Origin: Pectobacterium aquaticum
GTDB taxonomy: Bacteria; Pseudomonadota; Gammaproteobacteria; Enterobacterales; Enterobacteriaceae
DNA length: 64,000 nucleotides
Direction: 5' to 3'
NCBI RefSeq assembly: GCF_003382565.3
Contig: NZ_CP086253.1
Coordinates: 4,400,426 to 4,464,425 of the forward strand
Both the position numbers and the translations under genes were made by a program. Positions 1 through 9,379 of the stretch are shown here, piece after piece. Every line of letters begins with the position of its first letter. Positions within the stretch are counted from its first letter, which is position 1. The notes under the pieces are model-generated. The model worked only from the letters and a program-made list of their open reading frames with translations, did no database searches and was not told the origin of the DNA.

Positions 1-265
1 TAGCCTCAACGGCAGAAACATCGATATTGTCCTTGAATAGCTGCTGGCAAATACGGGTGCCGATATCATCTTCTCCAACGCAGGCAATAAAGGCGATGTC
101 TGCACCGCTTCGACCAGCGGCAACGGCCTGATTGGCACCTTTCCCACCGAAAGCAACGCTATATTGCTCACCGATCACCGTTTCGCCTGGACGGGGAAAT
201 TGCTCAAGATTGAGAATATGGTCAGCATTAATACTGCCCAGCACCACCAGCTTACCCGTTTTCAT
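1..265 (-). CDS. rbsK: Ribokinase RbsK, N-terminal part (cut by window edge)
   Basis: RbsK phosphorylates cytoplasmic D-ribose to ribose 5-phosphate using ATP. Only the first 88 codons are present; the rest lies to the left of the window. The visible part starts MKTGKLVVLGSINADHI and contains the PfkB-family N-terminal signature with the sugar-binding N-A-D and the GGKGANQA motif at roughly residues 39-46. It is the last visible gene of the rbsDACBK operon, 71 bp after rbsB and separated from it by a stem-loop. Start at the ATG complement at 263-265. The frame is intact as far as it can be read. Confidence 0.95.
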   Translation of the reverse strand, partial: MKTGKLVVLGSINADHILNLEQFPRPGETVIGEQYSVAFGGKGANQAVAAGRSGADIAFIACVGEDDIGTRICQQLFKDNIDVSAVEA

Positions 266-292
266 TATGTCGAATCCCGCTACGTTAATAAT

Positions 293-315
293 GCGCCACC
301 ACAAACGGGTGGCGC
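293..315 (-). other. Intercistronic stem-loop between rbsB and rbsK
   Basis: A perfect 8-bp inverted repeat (GCGCCACC / GGTGGCGC) with a 7-base loop lies in the rbsB-rbsK gap. Without a T-tract it looks more like an mRNA-stabilising or attenuating hairpin than a full terminator. Binding-protein genes are often expressed above downstream genes through such hairpins; that role is inferred. Confidence 0.55.
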
Positions 316-336
316 GAGCCCTGCTTTATTCTTTAA

Positions 337-1224
337 TTATTTTGCTACCAGTTTCAGGTCAACCGGAATGATGGCCTGAGGTTTTTCACCTTTCAGCACT
401 TTCGCCGCCGTTTCGATACCGATCACACCGATCTGATCAGGACGCTGAGCAACAGTCGCAGCCAGCTTGCCTGACTCAACAGCCTTCACGCCATCTTGAG
501 TGCCGTCAAAGCCGACGACCAGCACATCTGTTTTGCCTGCGGTTTGCAGCGCACGCAGTGCACCCAACGCCATTTCATCGTTCTGAGCAAATACGGCCTG
601 AACGTCAGGGTGCGCGGTCAGCAGGTTCTGCATCACGTTCAGCCCTTTAGTACGGTCAAAGTCAGCGGGTTGGCTGGCCAGCATAGCGAATTTATTTTTC
701 TCAGCAGATTTCATGAAGCCCGCCCCACGCTCGCGTGCGGCAGACGTTCCAGCGATGCCTTCCAGTTGAATCACTTTAGCGCCTTCACCCAATTTCTTGG
801 CAATGAAGTCACCGGCAACTTTACCGCCGAAGGCGTTATCAGAAGCCACGTGGCTCACAACTTCACCACTGCTCGCAACGCGGTCCAGCGTAATAACAGG
901 GATCTTGGCTTGGTTAGCCATTTTAATCGCATTACCTACTGCATCAGAATCGGTCGGGTTGATCAGCAGAACTTTGGTTCCACGTACCGTCAAATCCTGA
1001 ACGTTAGCCAGTTCTTTTGCTGGGTTATTCTGGGAATCCAGCACAATCAGTTCGTAGCCCAGTTTGTCAGCTTCTTTCTGCGCACCCTCTTTCATTGAAA
1101 CAAAGAACGGGTTATTCAGCGTAGAAACCACCAGAGCAACCGTATCTTTGGCCAAGGCATTAGCACTGACAGTCGCGCTCAGCGCAACAGCGGAAACCAG
1201 AGTAGCCAGCTTTTTCATATTCAT
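337..1224 (-). CDS. rbsB: D-ribose periplasmic binding protein RbsB
   Basis: Periplasmic substrate-binding protein of the ribose ABC importer; in E. coli it also feeds ribose chemotaxis through Trg. It has 295 residues against 296 in E. coli. A cleavable signal peptide covers about residues 1-25 ([25 protein letters not shown]), followed by the mature start [16 protein letters not shown] typical of type 1 sugar-binding proteins. The gene follows rbsC with a short gap (25 bp) in the same operon. Start ATG at 1222-1224 is preceded by a purine-rich site. No disruption is visible. Confidence 0.97.
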   Translation of the reverse strand: MNMKKLATLVSAVALSATVSANALAKDTVALVVSTLNNPFFVSMKEGAQKEADKLGYELIVLDSQNNPAKELANVQDLTVRGTKVLLINPTDSDAVGNAIKMANQAKIPVITLDRVASSGEVVSHVASDNAFGGKVAGDFIAKKLGEGAKVIQLEGIAGTSAARERGAGFMKSAEKNKFAMLASQPADFDRTKGLNVMQNLLTAHPDVQAVFAQNDEMALGALRALQTAGKTDVLVVGFDGTQDGVKAVESGKLAATVAQRPDQIGVIGIETAAKVLKGEKPQAIIPVDLKLVAK

Positions 1225-1249
1225 AACTCAATTCCTGTGTGAATGAAGG

Positions 1250-2218
1250 TTATTTACTGCTTTTGTTATCTACCAGAACCGCCAGCAAAATGACGACTGC
1301 TTTAACGATCATTTGGTAGTAAGAAGAAACACCTAATAAATTCAGTCCGTTGTTGAGGAAACCAAGGATAAGTGCGCCGATCAACGTACCAACGATACGC
1401 CCTTTTCCTCCAGCCAGACTGGTGCCGCCCAATACTACAGCCGCGATAGCATCCAGCTCATACCCTGTACCCGCCGTCGGCTGTGCAGAGGACAAACGTG
1501 CGACTTCGATAATTCCCGCTAGGGCAGACAACAGCCCACACAGGGAATAGACAATAATTTTGACTTTATCAACACTGATGCCGGACAAACGGGTGGCAGA
1601 CTCGTTGCCGCCTAACGCATAGATATAGCGCCCCAGACGCGTATGGTGCAACATGTACCAGGCTGCCGCGAACACGATAGCCATGATCCAGATTGGCGTC
1701 GGAATTCCCAGAGGACGACCGATACCAAACCAGCCAAACGCATCTGCTACGTCGGAAAAGCCAGTATTAACCGGGCTACCGTTGGTATAGACCATTGTCA
1801 CACCGCGAAGTAACAGCATCATGACCAACGTGGCAATAAACGCCTGCACTTTGCCTTTGGATACAATGATCCCTGTACCCGCACCAATCAGCGCCCCCAG
1901 CGCCAGCGCGCCAAACACCGCCACCAGCGCATTGACTTCAAGCCCGACGATGGAAGCCGCTACGGCACCAGTCAATGCCAGCAGTGACCCCACTGACAAA
2001 TCGATGCCCGAGGTCAAAATCACCAGGGTCATGCCGACGGCCATGATGGCGTTCACCGACGTCTGCTGGAGAATATTGAACAGGTTGTTCAGGGTAAAAA
2101 AGTTAGGGCTCATGGCGGAAACAACCGCAATCAGGATCAGGAGCGCGATCAGCGATTTCTGCTCCAATAACCACTCTTTGCTGAACCAGCGTTTTGCCGC
2201 GATAGATTGAGAACTCAT
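1250..2218 (-). CDS. rbsC: Ribose ABC transporter permease RbsC
   Basis: Inner-membrane permease of the RbsABC importer. The 322-residue product is hydrophobic throughout and nearly collinear with E. coli RbsC (321 residues), including the conserved run AVGMTLVILTSGIDLSVGS and the C-terminal LLAVLVDNK. An open frame extends 13 codons upstream into rbsA, but I choose the ATG at 2216-2218 because it matches the E. coli N-terminus and has an AGGAG site at about 2228-2232, inside the rbsA tail. It begins 7 bp after the rbsA stop, which implies translational coupling. Confidence 0.96.
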   Translation of the reverse strand: MSSQSIAAKRWFSKEWLLEQKSLIALLILIAVVSAMSPNFFTLNNLFNILQQTSVNAIMAVGMTLVILTSGIDLSVGSLLALTGAVAASIVGLEVNALVAVFGALALGALIGAGTGIIVSKGKVQAFIATLVMMLLLRGVTMVYTNGSPVNTGFSDVADAFGWFGIGRPLGIPTPIWIMAIVFAAAWYMLHHTRLGRYIYALGGNESATRLSGISVDKVKIIVYSLCGLLSALAGIIEVARLSSAQPTAGTGYELDAIAAVVLGGTSLAGGKGRIVGTLIGALILGFLNNGLNLLGVSSYYQMIVKAVVILLAVLVDNKSSK

Positions 2219-2225
2219 GTCTGAC

Positions 2226-3731
2226 TTACTCCTGCTTTGCGCCGTATTGCTTACCAACGGCCGCGGCCATCAGTGCTTCCTGGGTTGCTTGCTCAATAGG
2301 GAAATCACCGCTCAAGCGCCCTTCATGCATCACAATGATGCGATCGCTCATTCCCAAGACTTCGGGCATTTCGGATGACACCAATATGATGCTCAGCCCT
2401 TCTTCTTTGAATTGATTGATTAACTGATAAATCTCTTTCTTCGCCCCGACATCGACGCCACGCGTCGGTTCATCGAGGATCAGGACATTCGGGCGCGTCA
2501 TCAGGCCACGGGCAATCGCCACTTTCTGCTGATTACCGCCGGAAAGCAGGCCAATAGGCTGCTCCATCGAAGGCGTTTTCACGTTGAACAGGCGAATAAA
2601 ATCGGCAACCGTCAGTTGCTCTTCGGCGTGTTTCAGACGACCGCCCGCATGGCTGAAATAACGTAGTGCGGTTAAGGACATGTTTTCTTTTACTGACATG
2701 CCCAGCACCAAACCATCACGTTTGCGGTCTTCAGAAATGTAAACAATGCCGTTCGCCAGGCCATCCTGCGGTTTACGGGTCACTACGTCGCGGCCATCCA
2801 GCGTCACATTACCGCCAGTTCGCGGCAGTGCACCGTAGAGAATCTTCATCAGTTCGGTACGGCCCGCACCCATCAGCCCTGCGACGCCCAGAATTTCGCC
2901 TTTCCGCACCGTAAAGCTTACGCGCTCTACGCCCGGCCCTGACAAGTTCTGCACCTTAAGGCGAACCTCTCCCGGCGCTTTATTCGAACGCGGGTACTGA
3001 TCTTCCAGCTTACGGCCCACCATCATTTCAATCAGCGTATCTTCCTCTAAGTCACTGACAGGACGCTCGCCAATAAACTGACCATCGCGGAACACGGTAA
3101 TGTCATCGCAGATTTCAAAGATTTCTTTCAGACGGTGGGAAATATAGACAATGCCGCATCCCTGAGATTGCAGCTCTTTGATCACGCTGAATAGCGAAGC
3201 GGTTTCGGTATCCGTCAGAGCATCGGTAGGTTCATCCATGATGATGACTTTCGATTCAAAGCTCAGCACCTTGGCAATTTCAACCATTTGCTGATCGCCA
3301 ATCGATAAATCCCCGACCATACGACGACTGTCGTAGCGCAGATTAAGGCGTTTCAGCAGCTTATCGGCTTCCGCATACATCTTGTTCCAGTCGATACGAC
3401 CGAAGCGGTTGGTAAACTCACGGCCAAGGAAGATATTCTCGGCAATCGTGAGTTGGGGAATCAGGTTAAGTTCCTGATGGATAATACCGATACCTGCTTC
3501 CTGAGACGCTTTCGGCCCGCTGAAATCTACCTCTTGCCCTAGAAAATGGATGCTGCCGGCATCTTTACGATAGATCCCGGTCAGGACTTTCATCATGGTG
3601 GACTTGCCCGCACCGTTTTCGCCCACCAGCGCCATCACTTTTCCCGGATAGACATTGAGTGCAGCACCGGAAAGCGCTTTAACGCCGGGAAAAGATTTCG
3701 TGATGCCTTGCAGTTGCAGTAAAGGTTGCAT
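2226..3731 (-). CDS. rbsA: Ribose ABC transporter ATP-binding protein RbsA
   Basis: Cytoplasmic ATPase subunit with two ABC domains fused in tandem, as usual for the ribose/xylose importers (501 residues, the same length as E. coli). The first domain has Walker [10 protein letters not shown] near residue 37, an LSIGDQQ signature and Walker B IIMDEPT. The second has a degenerate Walker A (GLMGAGRTE), the LSGGNQQK signature and Walker B LILDEPT. The gene sits 7 bp after rbsD and is closely coupled to rbsC downstream. Confidence 0.97.
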   Translation of the reverse strand: MQPLLQLQGITKSFPGVKALSGAALNVYPGKVMALVGENGAGKSTMMKVLTGIYRKDAGSIHFLGQEVDFSGPKASQEAGIGIIHQELNLIPQLTIAENIFLGREFTNRFGRIDWNKMYAEADKLLKRLNLRYDSRRMVGDLSIGDQQMVEIAKVLSFESKVIIMDEPTDALTDTETASLFSVIKELQSQGCGIVYISHRLKEIFEICDDITVFRDGQFIGERPVSDLEEDTLIEMMVGRKLEDQYPRSNKAPGEVRLKVQNLSGPGVERVSFTVRKGEILGVAGLMGAGRTELMKILYGALPRTGGNVTLDGRDVVTRKPQDGLANGIVYISEDRKRDGLVLGMSVKENMSLTALRYFSHAGGRLKHAEEQLTVADFIRLFNVKTPSMEQPIGLLSGGNQQKVAIARGLMTRPNVLILDEPTRGVDVGAKKEIYQLINQFKEEGLSIILVSSEMPEVLGMSDRIIVMHEGRLSGDFPIEQATQEALMAAAVGKQYGAKQE

Positions 3732-3738
3732 TGATGCC

Positions 3739-4158
3739 TCAGAACGTTACGCCAGCACAAAGGATGACATTGGCATACGGAGAGCATTCTCCGCTGCGAA
3801 TGATCGCCCGGCTTTTGCCGCTTTGGGTTTTAAATTCTTCATGGCTAACATAGTGCAATGCAATTGAGTTTCCCTGGAGTTGTTCAAGTTGCTTCAATTG
3901 ATCGAGTAATGCGTCATGGACTGCGGGGTTCTTTTCAATAATCTCTTCCGCCAGAATCGCGGCCTCGACCTGCATTTCGCTGGTGACAACGCTAACCACC
4001 TGCAAGAACGTCGGCACGTTATGCGTCAATGCCAGATCGATACGGGTCGTCGTTTCAGGAATCGGTAAACCGGCATCACCAATAACAAGGCTATCGGTAT
4101 GCCCCAGTCGAGAAATCACGGAAGAAATATCTGAATTCAATAATGTTGCTTTTTTCAT
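3739..4158 (-). CDS. rbsD: D-ribose pyranase RbsD
   Basis: Interconverts the pyranose and furanose forms of D-ribose so that RbsK receives its substrate. The product has 139 residues, the normal length. It contains the conserved start [23 protein letters not shown] with the catalytic-pocket histidine, the G-D-A-G-L-P-I-P motif and the C-terminal EC(S/T)[11 protein letters not shown]. First gene of the operon. Its start is about 15 bp from the proximal RbsR-type operator, so repressor binding would block initiation directly. Confidence 0.97.
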   Translation of the reverse strand: MKKATLLNSDISSVISRLGHTDSLVIGDAGLPIPETTTRIDLALTHNVPTFLQVVSVVTSEMQVEAAILAEEIIEKNPAVHDALLDQLKQLEQLQGNSIALHYVSHEEFKTQSGKSRAIIRSGECSPYANVILCAGVTF

Positions 4159-4172
4159 CTTATCACCCCACC

Positions 4173-4188
4173 AGCGAAACGTTTCGCT
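4173..4188. promoter_or_regulatory. RbsR-type operator, proximal
   Basis: Perfect 16-bp palindrome AGCGAAACGTTTCGCT just upstream of rbsD. This is the form of the LacI-family RbsR operator known at the E. coli rbs promoter (from memory). The centre is at 4180.5. Confidence 0.85.
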
Positions 4189-4239
4189 AATAACATTCTA
4201 GAAAAAGAAGCAAGAAAGGCAATGAAGAGATAAAAAAAA

Positions 4240-4263
4240 TGTGATCACTATCGAAACGTTTCG
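4240..4263. promoter_or_regulatory. Distal RbsR-type operator with adjacent CRP-like half site
   Basis: A second palindrome CGAAACGTTTCG (4252-4263), extending to TCGAAACGTTTCGCTA, is centred 77 bp from the proximal operator, about seven helical turns. It directly abuts TGTGATCACT (4240-4249), which holds a good CRP half site. Two operators in helical phase suggest looping repression of rbsD; catabolite activation is inferred from the half site and the E. coli precedent. Confidence 0.65.
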
Positions 4264-4308
4264 CTAACAAAAAAAGAAAGATAGCGAGAGGCCGTTATAG
4301 GAGATTGA

Positions 4309-4340
4309 TAAATAGAGAAATGGCGGGCAACGGCCCGCCA
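4309..4340 (-). terminator. Probable terminator of ygiW
   Basis: Perfect 8-bp GC-rich hairpin TGGCGGGC/GCCCGCCA (4321-4340). Read on the minus strand it is followed by TTTCTCTATTT, as expected for intrinsic termination of ygiW transcripts. Confidence 0.6.
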
Positions 4341-4362
4341 CGAGGGAATTGAGGGTAACGAT

Positions 4363-4758
4363 TTAGAGTTTGCGAATCTGCTTCACATCCAGCTCGACGG
4401 AGTTGAAGTCTTTATCCAGTTCTCCCTGAATTTCGACTTTGTCGGTGGGCGAAACCATCTGACCATTCCAGCGTTTGTGATCGATTTCGACTTCCATCGT
4501 GCCTGTCGCGTCGCGGAACAGGTAGTTTTCATCACCGATCCGTTTTTCAATATTACCGCTCAGCGTCACCCAACTGTCATCACGCAAATCTTTAGCTTTA
4601 TCTACCGTGGTGAGGGAACTCTGTTGATCAATGAATCCCCCTTTATGTATGCCAACCGCAGACGTTTCTGGGTTGACGAAACCACCGCCGCTTTGTGCGG
4701 CAAAGACGGGCGCAGAAACCAGAGCGGTAATGGCAAGTAACGCAACTGCTTTTTTCAT
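4363..4758 (-). CDS. ygiW: YgiW/YdeI-family stress-tolerance OB-fold protein
   Basis: Small periplasmic protein of the bacterial OB-fold (BOF) family; the E. coli YgiW family is linked to peroxide, cadmium and acid tolerance. The 131-residue product has a signal peptide ending at ...SAPVFAA (about residue 21), then a GGGFVNPETSA linker and a single OB-fold. Family hallmarks include DD-WVTLSGNIE, YLFRDATGTMEVEID and the closing W-G-Q-M...KVEIQGELDKD. It is divergent from qseBC, as in E. coli, with a QseB-type box between them, so it is probably a QseB target. Confidence 0.9.
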   Translation of the reverse strand: MKKAVALLAITALVSAPVFAAQSGGGFVNPETSAVGIHKGGFIDQQSSLTTVDKAKDLRDDSWVTLSGNIEKRIGDENYLFRDATGTMEVEIDHKRWNGQMVSPTDKVEIQGELDKDFNSVELDVKQIRKL

Positions 4759-4855
4759 GTTTACCTTCCTTATTTTGTCTGTTTTTCACAGTCAACGGTT
4801 TCGCAGTCAACCTGCGGGAGTAATCGGTCTTCGGGAAGGATTAAAGCAAACCGTT

Positions 4856-4872
4856 CTTAACAGAATCTTAAG
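4856..4872. promoter_or_regulatory. QseB/PmrA-type direct-repeat box
   Basis: Direct repeat CTTAAC-AGAAT-CTTAAG, that is CTTAA-N6-CTTAA, in the ygiW-qseB gap. This is the arrangement recognised by the PmrA/QseB group of response regulators. It lies 98 bp before ygiW and 144 bp before qseB, fitting autoregulation and divergent control. Confidence 0.7.
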
Positions 4873-5015
4873 GAGTCAGCGTTTACTTTCTTATTTTTTT
4901 ATATTGCCGAAATCGCCCGATTTCAGCGATTTGTCCTGTACACACCGCCTCTCTATTTCGTATAAAACCGGAAAAGACATAAGCGCAACGGCAGTACATT
5001 CCCTGCGAGGCCCCC

Positions 5016-5678
5016 ATGAGAATATTGTTAATCGAAGACGATCGCTTGATTGGTGACGGCCTGAAAGCGGGGTTGAACAAACTGGGCTTTAATATTGACT
5101 GGTTTATGGAAGGTAAAGCGGGTGCTGCGGCAGTGAAGGCGGCACCCTATGATGCGGTGGTGCTCGATCTCAGCCTGCCGGGCATGGATGGGATGGATAT
5201 TCTGCGCCAGTGGCGTCAGGCGGGGCATGACGAACCAGTGCTGGTTCTGACCGCCCGCGATGCGCTGGAACAGCGCGTAGAAGGGCTACAGCAGGGTGCC
5301 GATGATTATTTATGTAAGCCCTTTGCGCTGACAGAAGTGGCCGCTCGCCTTCAGGCGCTGATTCGCCGTCGTCACGGCCAGCTTCAACCGACATTAACGC
5401 ACGGCGCGGTTTCCCTTGAGCCGGGATCGCGGAGCGTCACGCTTAACAATGAACCGCTGATACTAAAGTCTCGCGAACTGGCGTTACTGGAACTGTTTTT
5501 GCTCAATCCAAACCGCGTACTCACGCGCGCGCAGTTGGAAGAAAAACTCTATGGGTGGGACGATGATGTCTCCAGCAATGCAGTAGAAGTGCACATCCAC
5601 CACCTGCGCAAAAAGTTAGGTGGCGGGTTTATCCGTACCGTGCATGGCGTTGGCTACATTCTGGGAGATACACCATGA
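5016..5678 (+). CDS. qseB: OmpR-family response regulator QseB
   Basis: Response regulator of the QseBC system, which in enterobacteria controls motility and virulence genes and cross-talks with PmrAB. The 220-residue product has a receiver domain with acidic pocket E7-D8-D9, phosphoacceptor Asp near residue 51 ([12 protein letters not shown]) and Lys near 101 (DDYLCKPF). A C-terminal winged helix follows, ending VHGVGYILG. The last four bases (ATGA) overlap the start of qseC, indicating coupled translation. Its neighbourhood between kup and rbs differs from E. coli, where ygiW-qseBC lies elsewhere. Confidence 0.93.
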   Translation: MRILLIEDDRLIGDGLKAGLNKLGFNIDWFMEGKAGAAAVKAAPYDAVVLDLSLPGMDGMDILRQWRQAGHDEPVLVLTARDALEQRVEGLQQGADDYLCKPFALTEVAARLQALIRRRHGQLQPTLTHGAVSLEPGSRSVTLNNEPLILKSRELALLELFLLNPNRVLTRAQLEEKLYGWDDDVSSNAVEVHIHHLRKKLGGGFIRTVHGVGYILGDTP

Positions 5679-7033
5679 ACCGACTCAGCCTGCGTTTACG
5701 CCTGATTGCAGGTTTTACGCTGCTGACGCTGATTTGCTGGAGCGTAGCCAGCCTGCTTTCGTGGTATCAAACGCGTCATAATATCAATGCGTTATTTGAT
5801 ACCCAGCAAATGCTGTTTGCCAAACGTCTTGCCACCATGAATCCCGATGAATTGCGAATTAAGTCGACTTCTCTGCCCAAAACCAAAAGTCTGGTACATA
5901 AGGATCGAGGCAAGCAGGACGACGATGCGCTAGCCTTCGCCATTTTTACTCGCGACGGGACGATGGTGTTGAATGATGGTGAGAACGGCAAAGATTTTAT
6001 TTTTGATTACCAGCGAAACGGCTTTACCGACGGCAGGTTACGCGATGACAGTGACGCCTGGCGCATCGTCTGGTTAGCGACGGCAGATGATCGTTACGTG
6101 ATCGCTGTCGGACAGGAATGGGAATACCGTCAGGACATGACGCTGGATATTGTAAAAACCAACTTGATGCCCTGGCTGTTTGCGCTGCCGATCATGCTGG
6201 CGCTGCTGTTCTGGCTGGTCACGCGTGAACTCTCACCGCTAAAACGCATTACCGCCGAGCTTCAACAGCGTTCACCGGACGAAAGCACGCCGCTGGAAAC
6301 GCAGCACATTCCGCAAGAGGTTCGCCCGTTGGCCAACGCATTGAACCACCTGTTTTCCCGCATCAGCGACATGCTGGTTCGTGAACGTCGTTTTACCTCC
6401 GATGCGGCTCATGAATTGCGTAGCCCGTTAGCAGCGTTGAAAGTCCAAACCGAAGTCGCACAGCTCGCGCATGACGATGAAGCCATGCGGCACCATGCAC
6501 TGGTCAATCTGGACAAAGGTATCGATCGGGCCACACGGCTGGTGGATCAACTCCTGACACTATCGCGGCTGGATGCCGAATCGTCCCCCGAAGGGATGCA
6601 GCCCGTCCAGTTCAATGAACTCCTGCAACAGGCAGTGATCGCGCATTACCACACAGCGCAAACCGCAGGTATCGAACTGACGCTGGATTTACCAGATACG
6701 CCGGTCATCCGGCAAGGCCACCCGCTGCTGCTGGCTCTGCTGGTACGCAATTTGCTGGATAATGCTATTCGCTACAGCCATGAAGGGGGGACGGTAAACC
6801 TGACGCTGACAGAACGCAGCTTTCAGGTTACCGATAACGGGCCGGGTATTAGCAAGGCGGCGCTGGCAAGAATTGGCGAACGCTTTTATCGCCCGCCGGG
6901 GCAGGATAAATCCGGCAGCGGTCTGGGAATTTCCATCGTCAACAACATCGCAAAACTACACCACATGCGGGTCACGTTCACCAATCAGCCCGAAGGCGGG
7001 CTAATTGTGTCGGTAAATTGGGAAAATAGTTAA
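5675..7033 (+). CDS. qseC: Sensor histidine kinase QseC
   Basis: Inner-membrane sensor kinase partner of QseB. The 452-residue product (E. coli 449) has a first membrane segment near residues 10-30, a periplasmic sensor region and a second segment near 165-185 ([18 protein letters not shown]). HAMP then follows, with the H-box around residue 247 ([14 protein letters not shown]), the N-box LLDNAIRYS and the G motifs DNGPGIS and GSGLGISIV. Proposed ligands in other species are autoinducer-3 and catecholamines; nothing here shows ligand specificity. The start overlaps the qseB stop. Confidence 0.92.
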   Translation: MNRLSLRLRLIAGFTLLTLICWSVASLLSWYQTRHNINALFDTQQMLFAKRLATMNPDELRIKSTSLPKTKSLVHKDRGKQDDDALAFAIFTRDGTMVLNDGENGKDFIFDYQRNGFTDGRLRDDSDAWRIVWLATADDRYVIAVGQEWEYRQDMTLDIVKTNLMPWLFALPIMLALLFWLVTRELSPLKRITAELQQRSPDESTPLETQHIPQEVRPLANALNHLFSRISDMLVRERRFTSDAAHELRSPLAALKVQTEVAQLAHDDEAMRHHALVNLDKGIDRATRLVDQLLTLSRLDAESSPEGMQPVQFNELLQQAVIAHYHTAQTAGIELTLDLPDTPVIRQGHPLLLALLVRNLLDNAIRYSHEGGTVNLTLTERSFQVTDNGPGISKAALARIGERFYRPPGQDKSGSGLGISIVNNIAKLHHMRVTFTNQPEGGLIVSVNWENS

Positions 7034-7057
7034 CGTACTAGCAGCAACTCGCTGCCT

Positions 7058-7128
7058 GTTATTAGGGAAACACGAGGATGAGGTTCCCGCAGGGATGCCT
7101 CGCCTCGTGGTCGACCGTATATCTCGAT
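7058..7128. repeat. Dispersed hairpin repeat, copy A
   Basis: A 71-bp element running from GTTATTAGGG to TATCTCGAT between the convergent genes qseC and kup. Its core stem is CACGAGG...CCTCGTG (arms 7071-7083 and 7098-7109, loop GGTTCCC...). The same ends and loop recur at 47791-47863 with a compensated stem. It may serve as a bidirectional terminator or REP-like element; that role is inferred. Confidence 0.75.
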
Positions 7129-7162
7129 CTTATCCCAACATAAGATCATCTATTCGGTTCAC

Positions 7163-9031
7163 TTAAATCTCGACCTGTATCCCCAGTTCAATCAGCCTGT
7201 TCGGCGGTATTTCAAACTGATCCGCCGCCCGCAGCGCATTGCGGCTGAGCATCATGAATAGCTTACCGCGTAAGCGTAGATACCAAGGACGCTCACCGAT
7301 AATCAGTGACTCATTGGACATAAAGAAAGAGGTTTCCATCATTTGGCAGGTTAACCCATCCTGCCAGCAGCGCTGAAAGACCTCTTCAACATCCGGCGTC
7401 TCACGCCAACCATAGTTGGCAATCACGCGCCAGAACGTCGGCGAAAGCTGTTCAACCGTCACTCGGCGAGCGTTCAATACATAGGGCGCATCCTCAGTTC
7501 GCATGGTCAACAACACCACGCGCTCGTGCAGGATCTTATTGTGCTTAAGGTTATGCAGCAGTGCGAACGGAATAACACGAGTCGCGCGCGAGAAATACAC
7601 GGCGGTCCCCAGCACACGCGTCGGCGGCGTTTTCTCCAGCGAGGCAATCATGGCATCCAGCGAATTACCATGCTCATGCAGCCGGCGCAGCAGCCTGAAG
7701 CGCTCGCTTTTCCATGTGGTCATGATGATAAACATCACCATACCCAATGCCAGCGGCAGCCAGCCGCCGGAGAAGATCTTGACCACGTTTGCCAAAAACA
7801 TCGGCACGTCAATAATCAGCAGGCCCGCCAGCAAAACCCACGCCAGATAGCGATTCCAGAGCCAATTTTTTACCGCCACCGTAAAGAACAGAATGCTGGT
7901 AATCACCATCGTACCTGTTACCGCAATCCCGTAAGCCGCAGCAAGATTGCCCGAATGCTCAAAGCTGACAATCACGATGACAACGGAAATATAGAGCATC
8001 CAGTTAATGGCAGGGATATAAATCTGACCGGATTCCATATCTGACGTATGTACGATACGCATCGGCGGCAAGTAACCCAGCCGCACCGCCTGACGGGTCA
8101 AGGAGAAAACGCCGGAAATCACTGCCTGAGAAGCAATAATTGTCGCCAACGTAGCCAATATCATCAGTGGAATCAGCGCCCAGTCTGGTGCCAGCAGGAA
8201 GAAAGGGTTCTTGATGGCTTCCGGGTCCTTTAACAGCAACGCGCCCTGCCCGAAGTAATTTAACACCAGCGATGGTAGCACCACCGTAAACCAAGCGAGA
8301 CGAATAGGGAATTTACCGAAGTGCCCCATATCGGCATACAGCGCTTCGACCCCGGTAATCGCCAGCACCACCGCACCCAGCGCAAAGAACGACGCTACTT
8401 TATATTCGATAAAGAAGCGCAAGGCGTACATCGGGTTCAACGCCTGCAAAATTTCGGGATTAGCGATAATGCTGCGCGCACCCAGTACGCCAAGCGTCAA
8501 AAACCAAATCAGCATCACGGGTGCAAACAGCTTGCCGACGCTACCTGTACCGTGTTTTTGAATAATAAACAGTAATGTCAGAACAACAATCGAGAGGGGA
8601 ACGATATAGCTGCCCATCGACGGCGCGGCAATTTCCAGCCCTTCCATCGCCGACATCACCGAGATAGCTGGCGTGATGACCACTTCCCCATAGAAGAAGC
8701 TACCGCCAATCAACCCCATGATGACCAGCACAGACGTCATTCTATCGGAGGTATTGCGCCCGGCTAACGACATTAATGTGAGAATTCCACCTTCGCCTGC
8801 GTTATCGGCACGCATCACATAGGTCAGGTATTTCAGCGAAACAACAAGGACCAACAGCCAAAAGATCAGTGAAAGAAAGCCAAAGACAGAATCAGGTTCG
8901 ACCCCAAAGCCAAACTGCCCTGATAAACATTCCCTTAACGTATAAAGAGGGCTGGTTCCTATATCTCCATAAACTACCCCGATGGCCGCCAGCGTGACAG
9001 CCGGAAGCGAACGTTTATGTTCTGAGCTCAT
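7163..9031 (-). CDS. kup: Low-affinity potassium transporter Kup
   Basis: Constitutive K+ uptake protein of the inner membrane, thought to work as a K+/H+ symporter. The 622-residue product is full length. It opens with the family signature [15 protein letters not shown] at about residues 18-32 and has about twelve membrane segments over the first 430 residues. It ends in the cytosolic C-terminal domain ([35 protein letters not shown]). In E. coli kup is next to rbsD and ravA; here ygiW-qseBC sit between kup and rbsD. Confidence 0.96.
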   Translation of the reverse strand: MSSEHKRSLPAVTLAAIGVVYGDIGTSPLYTLRECLSGQFGFGVEPDSVFGFLSLIFWLLVLVVSLKYLTYVMRADNAGEGGILTLMSLAGRNTSDRMTSVLVIMGLIGGSFFYGEVVITPAISVMSAMEGLEIAAPSMGSYIVPLSIVVLTLLFIIQKHGTGSVGKLFAPVMLIWFLTLGVLGARSIIANPEILQALNPMYALRFFIEYKVASFFALGAVVLAITGVEALYADMGHFGKFPIRLAWFTVVLPSLVLNYFGQGALLLKDPEAIKNPFFLLAPDWALIPLMILATLATIIASQAVISGVFSLTRQAVRLGYLPPMRIVHTSDMESGQIYIPAINWMLYISVVIVIVSFEHSGNLAAAYGIAVTGTMVITSILFFTVAVKNWLWNRYLAWVLLAGLLIIDVPMFLANVVKIFSGGWLPLALGMVMFIIMTTWKSERFRLLRRLHEHGNSLDAMIASLEKTPPTRVLGTAVYFSRATRVIPFALLHNLKHNKILHERVVLLTMRTEDAPYVLNARRVTVEQLSPTFWRVIANYGWRETPDVEEVFQRCWQDGLTCQMMETSFFMSNESLIIGERPWYLRLRGKLFMMLSRNALRAADQFEIPPNRLIELGIQVEI

Positions 9032-9379
9032 AAACCTATCTTCTTTTGTTAATCATGTTGTTAATCAGTCCGCGAAGCGCGTCATTCACAGCAATGCGTC
9101 CAAAAGCGCACAGTATGCACAAATCAGGGTAAAAAACCATGTTTATGGTGCGGGGTTATGCATAAGAAACATCCTGTAAAAGGTAGTTTATTGCTTACTT
9201 CCCCCGTTAGGGTGAATAATCCGTAAAAGTATTCTAATAAAAATCTGTGATCAGCCGTTTATTATTACTATTGTCTTTCTGAAAGTAGGTTTTTTCTGAG
9301 ACATCGCTTTCAGTAGAGCAGCCGAATTCAAAAAATAAACGATTTCAGTACATCACATCATGGGACTAACGGATTAATT
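9032..9379. other. kup-ravA divergent intergenic region
   Basis: AT-rich 348-bp spacer carrying the promoters of kup and ravA. No open frame has coding character. I could not assign promoter hexamers with confidence. Confidence 0.5.

Noticed and set aside
7129..7162. tRNA or small RNA gene near kup
   Set aside because: No cloverleaf or promoter-terminator pair is visible; I found no tRNA anywhere in the window by eye, although a tRNA search program was not available.
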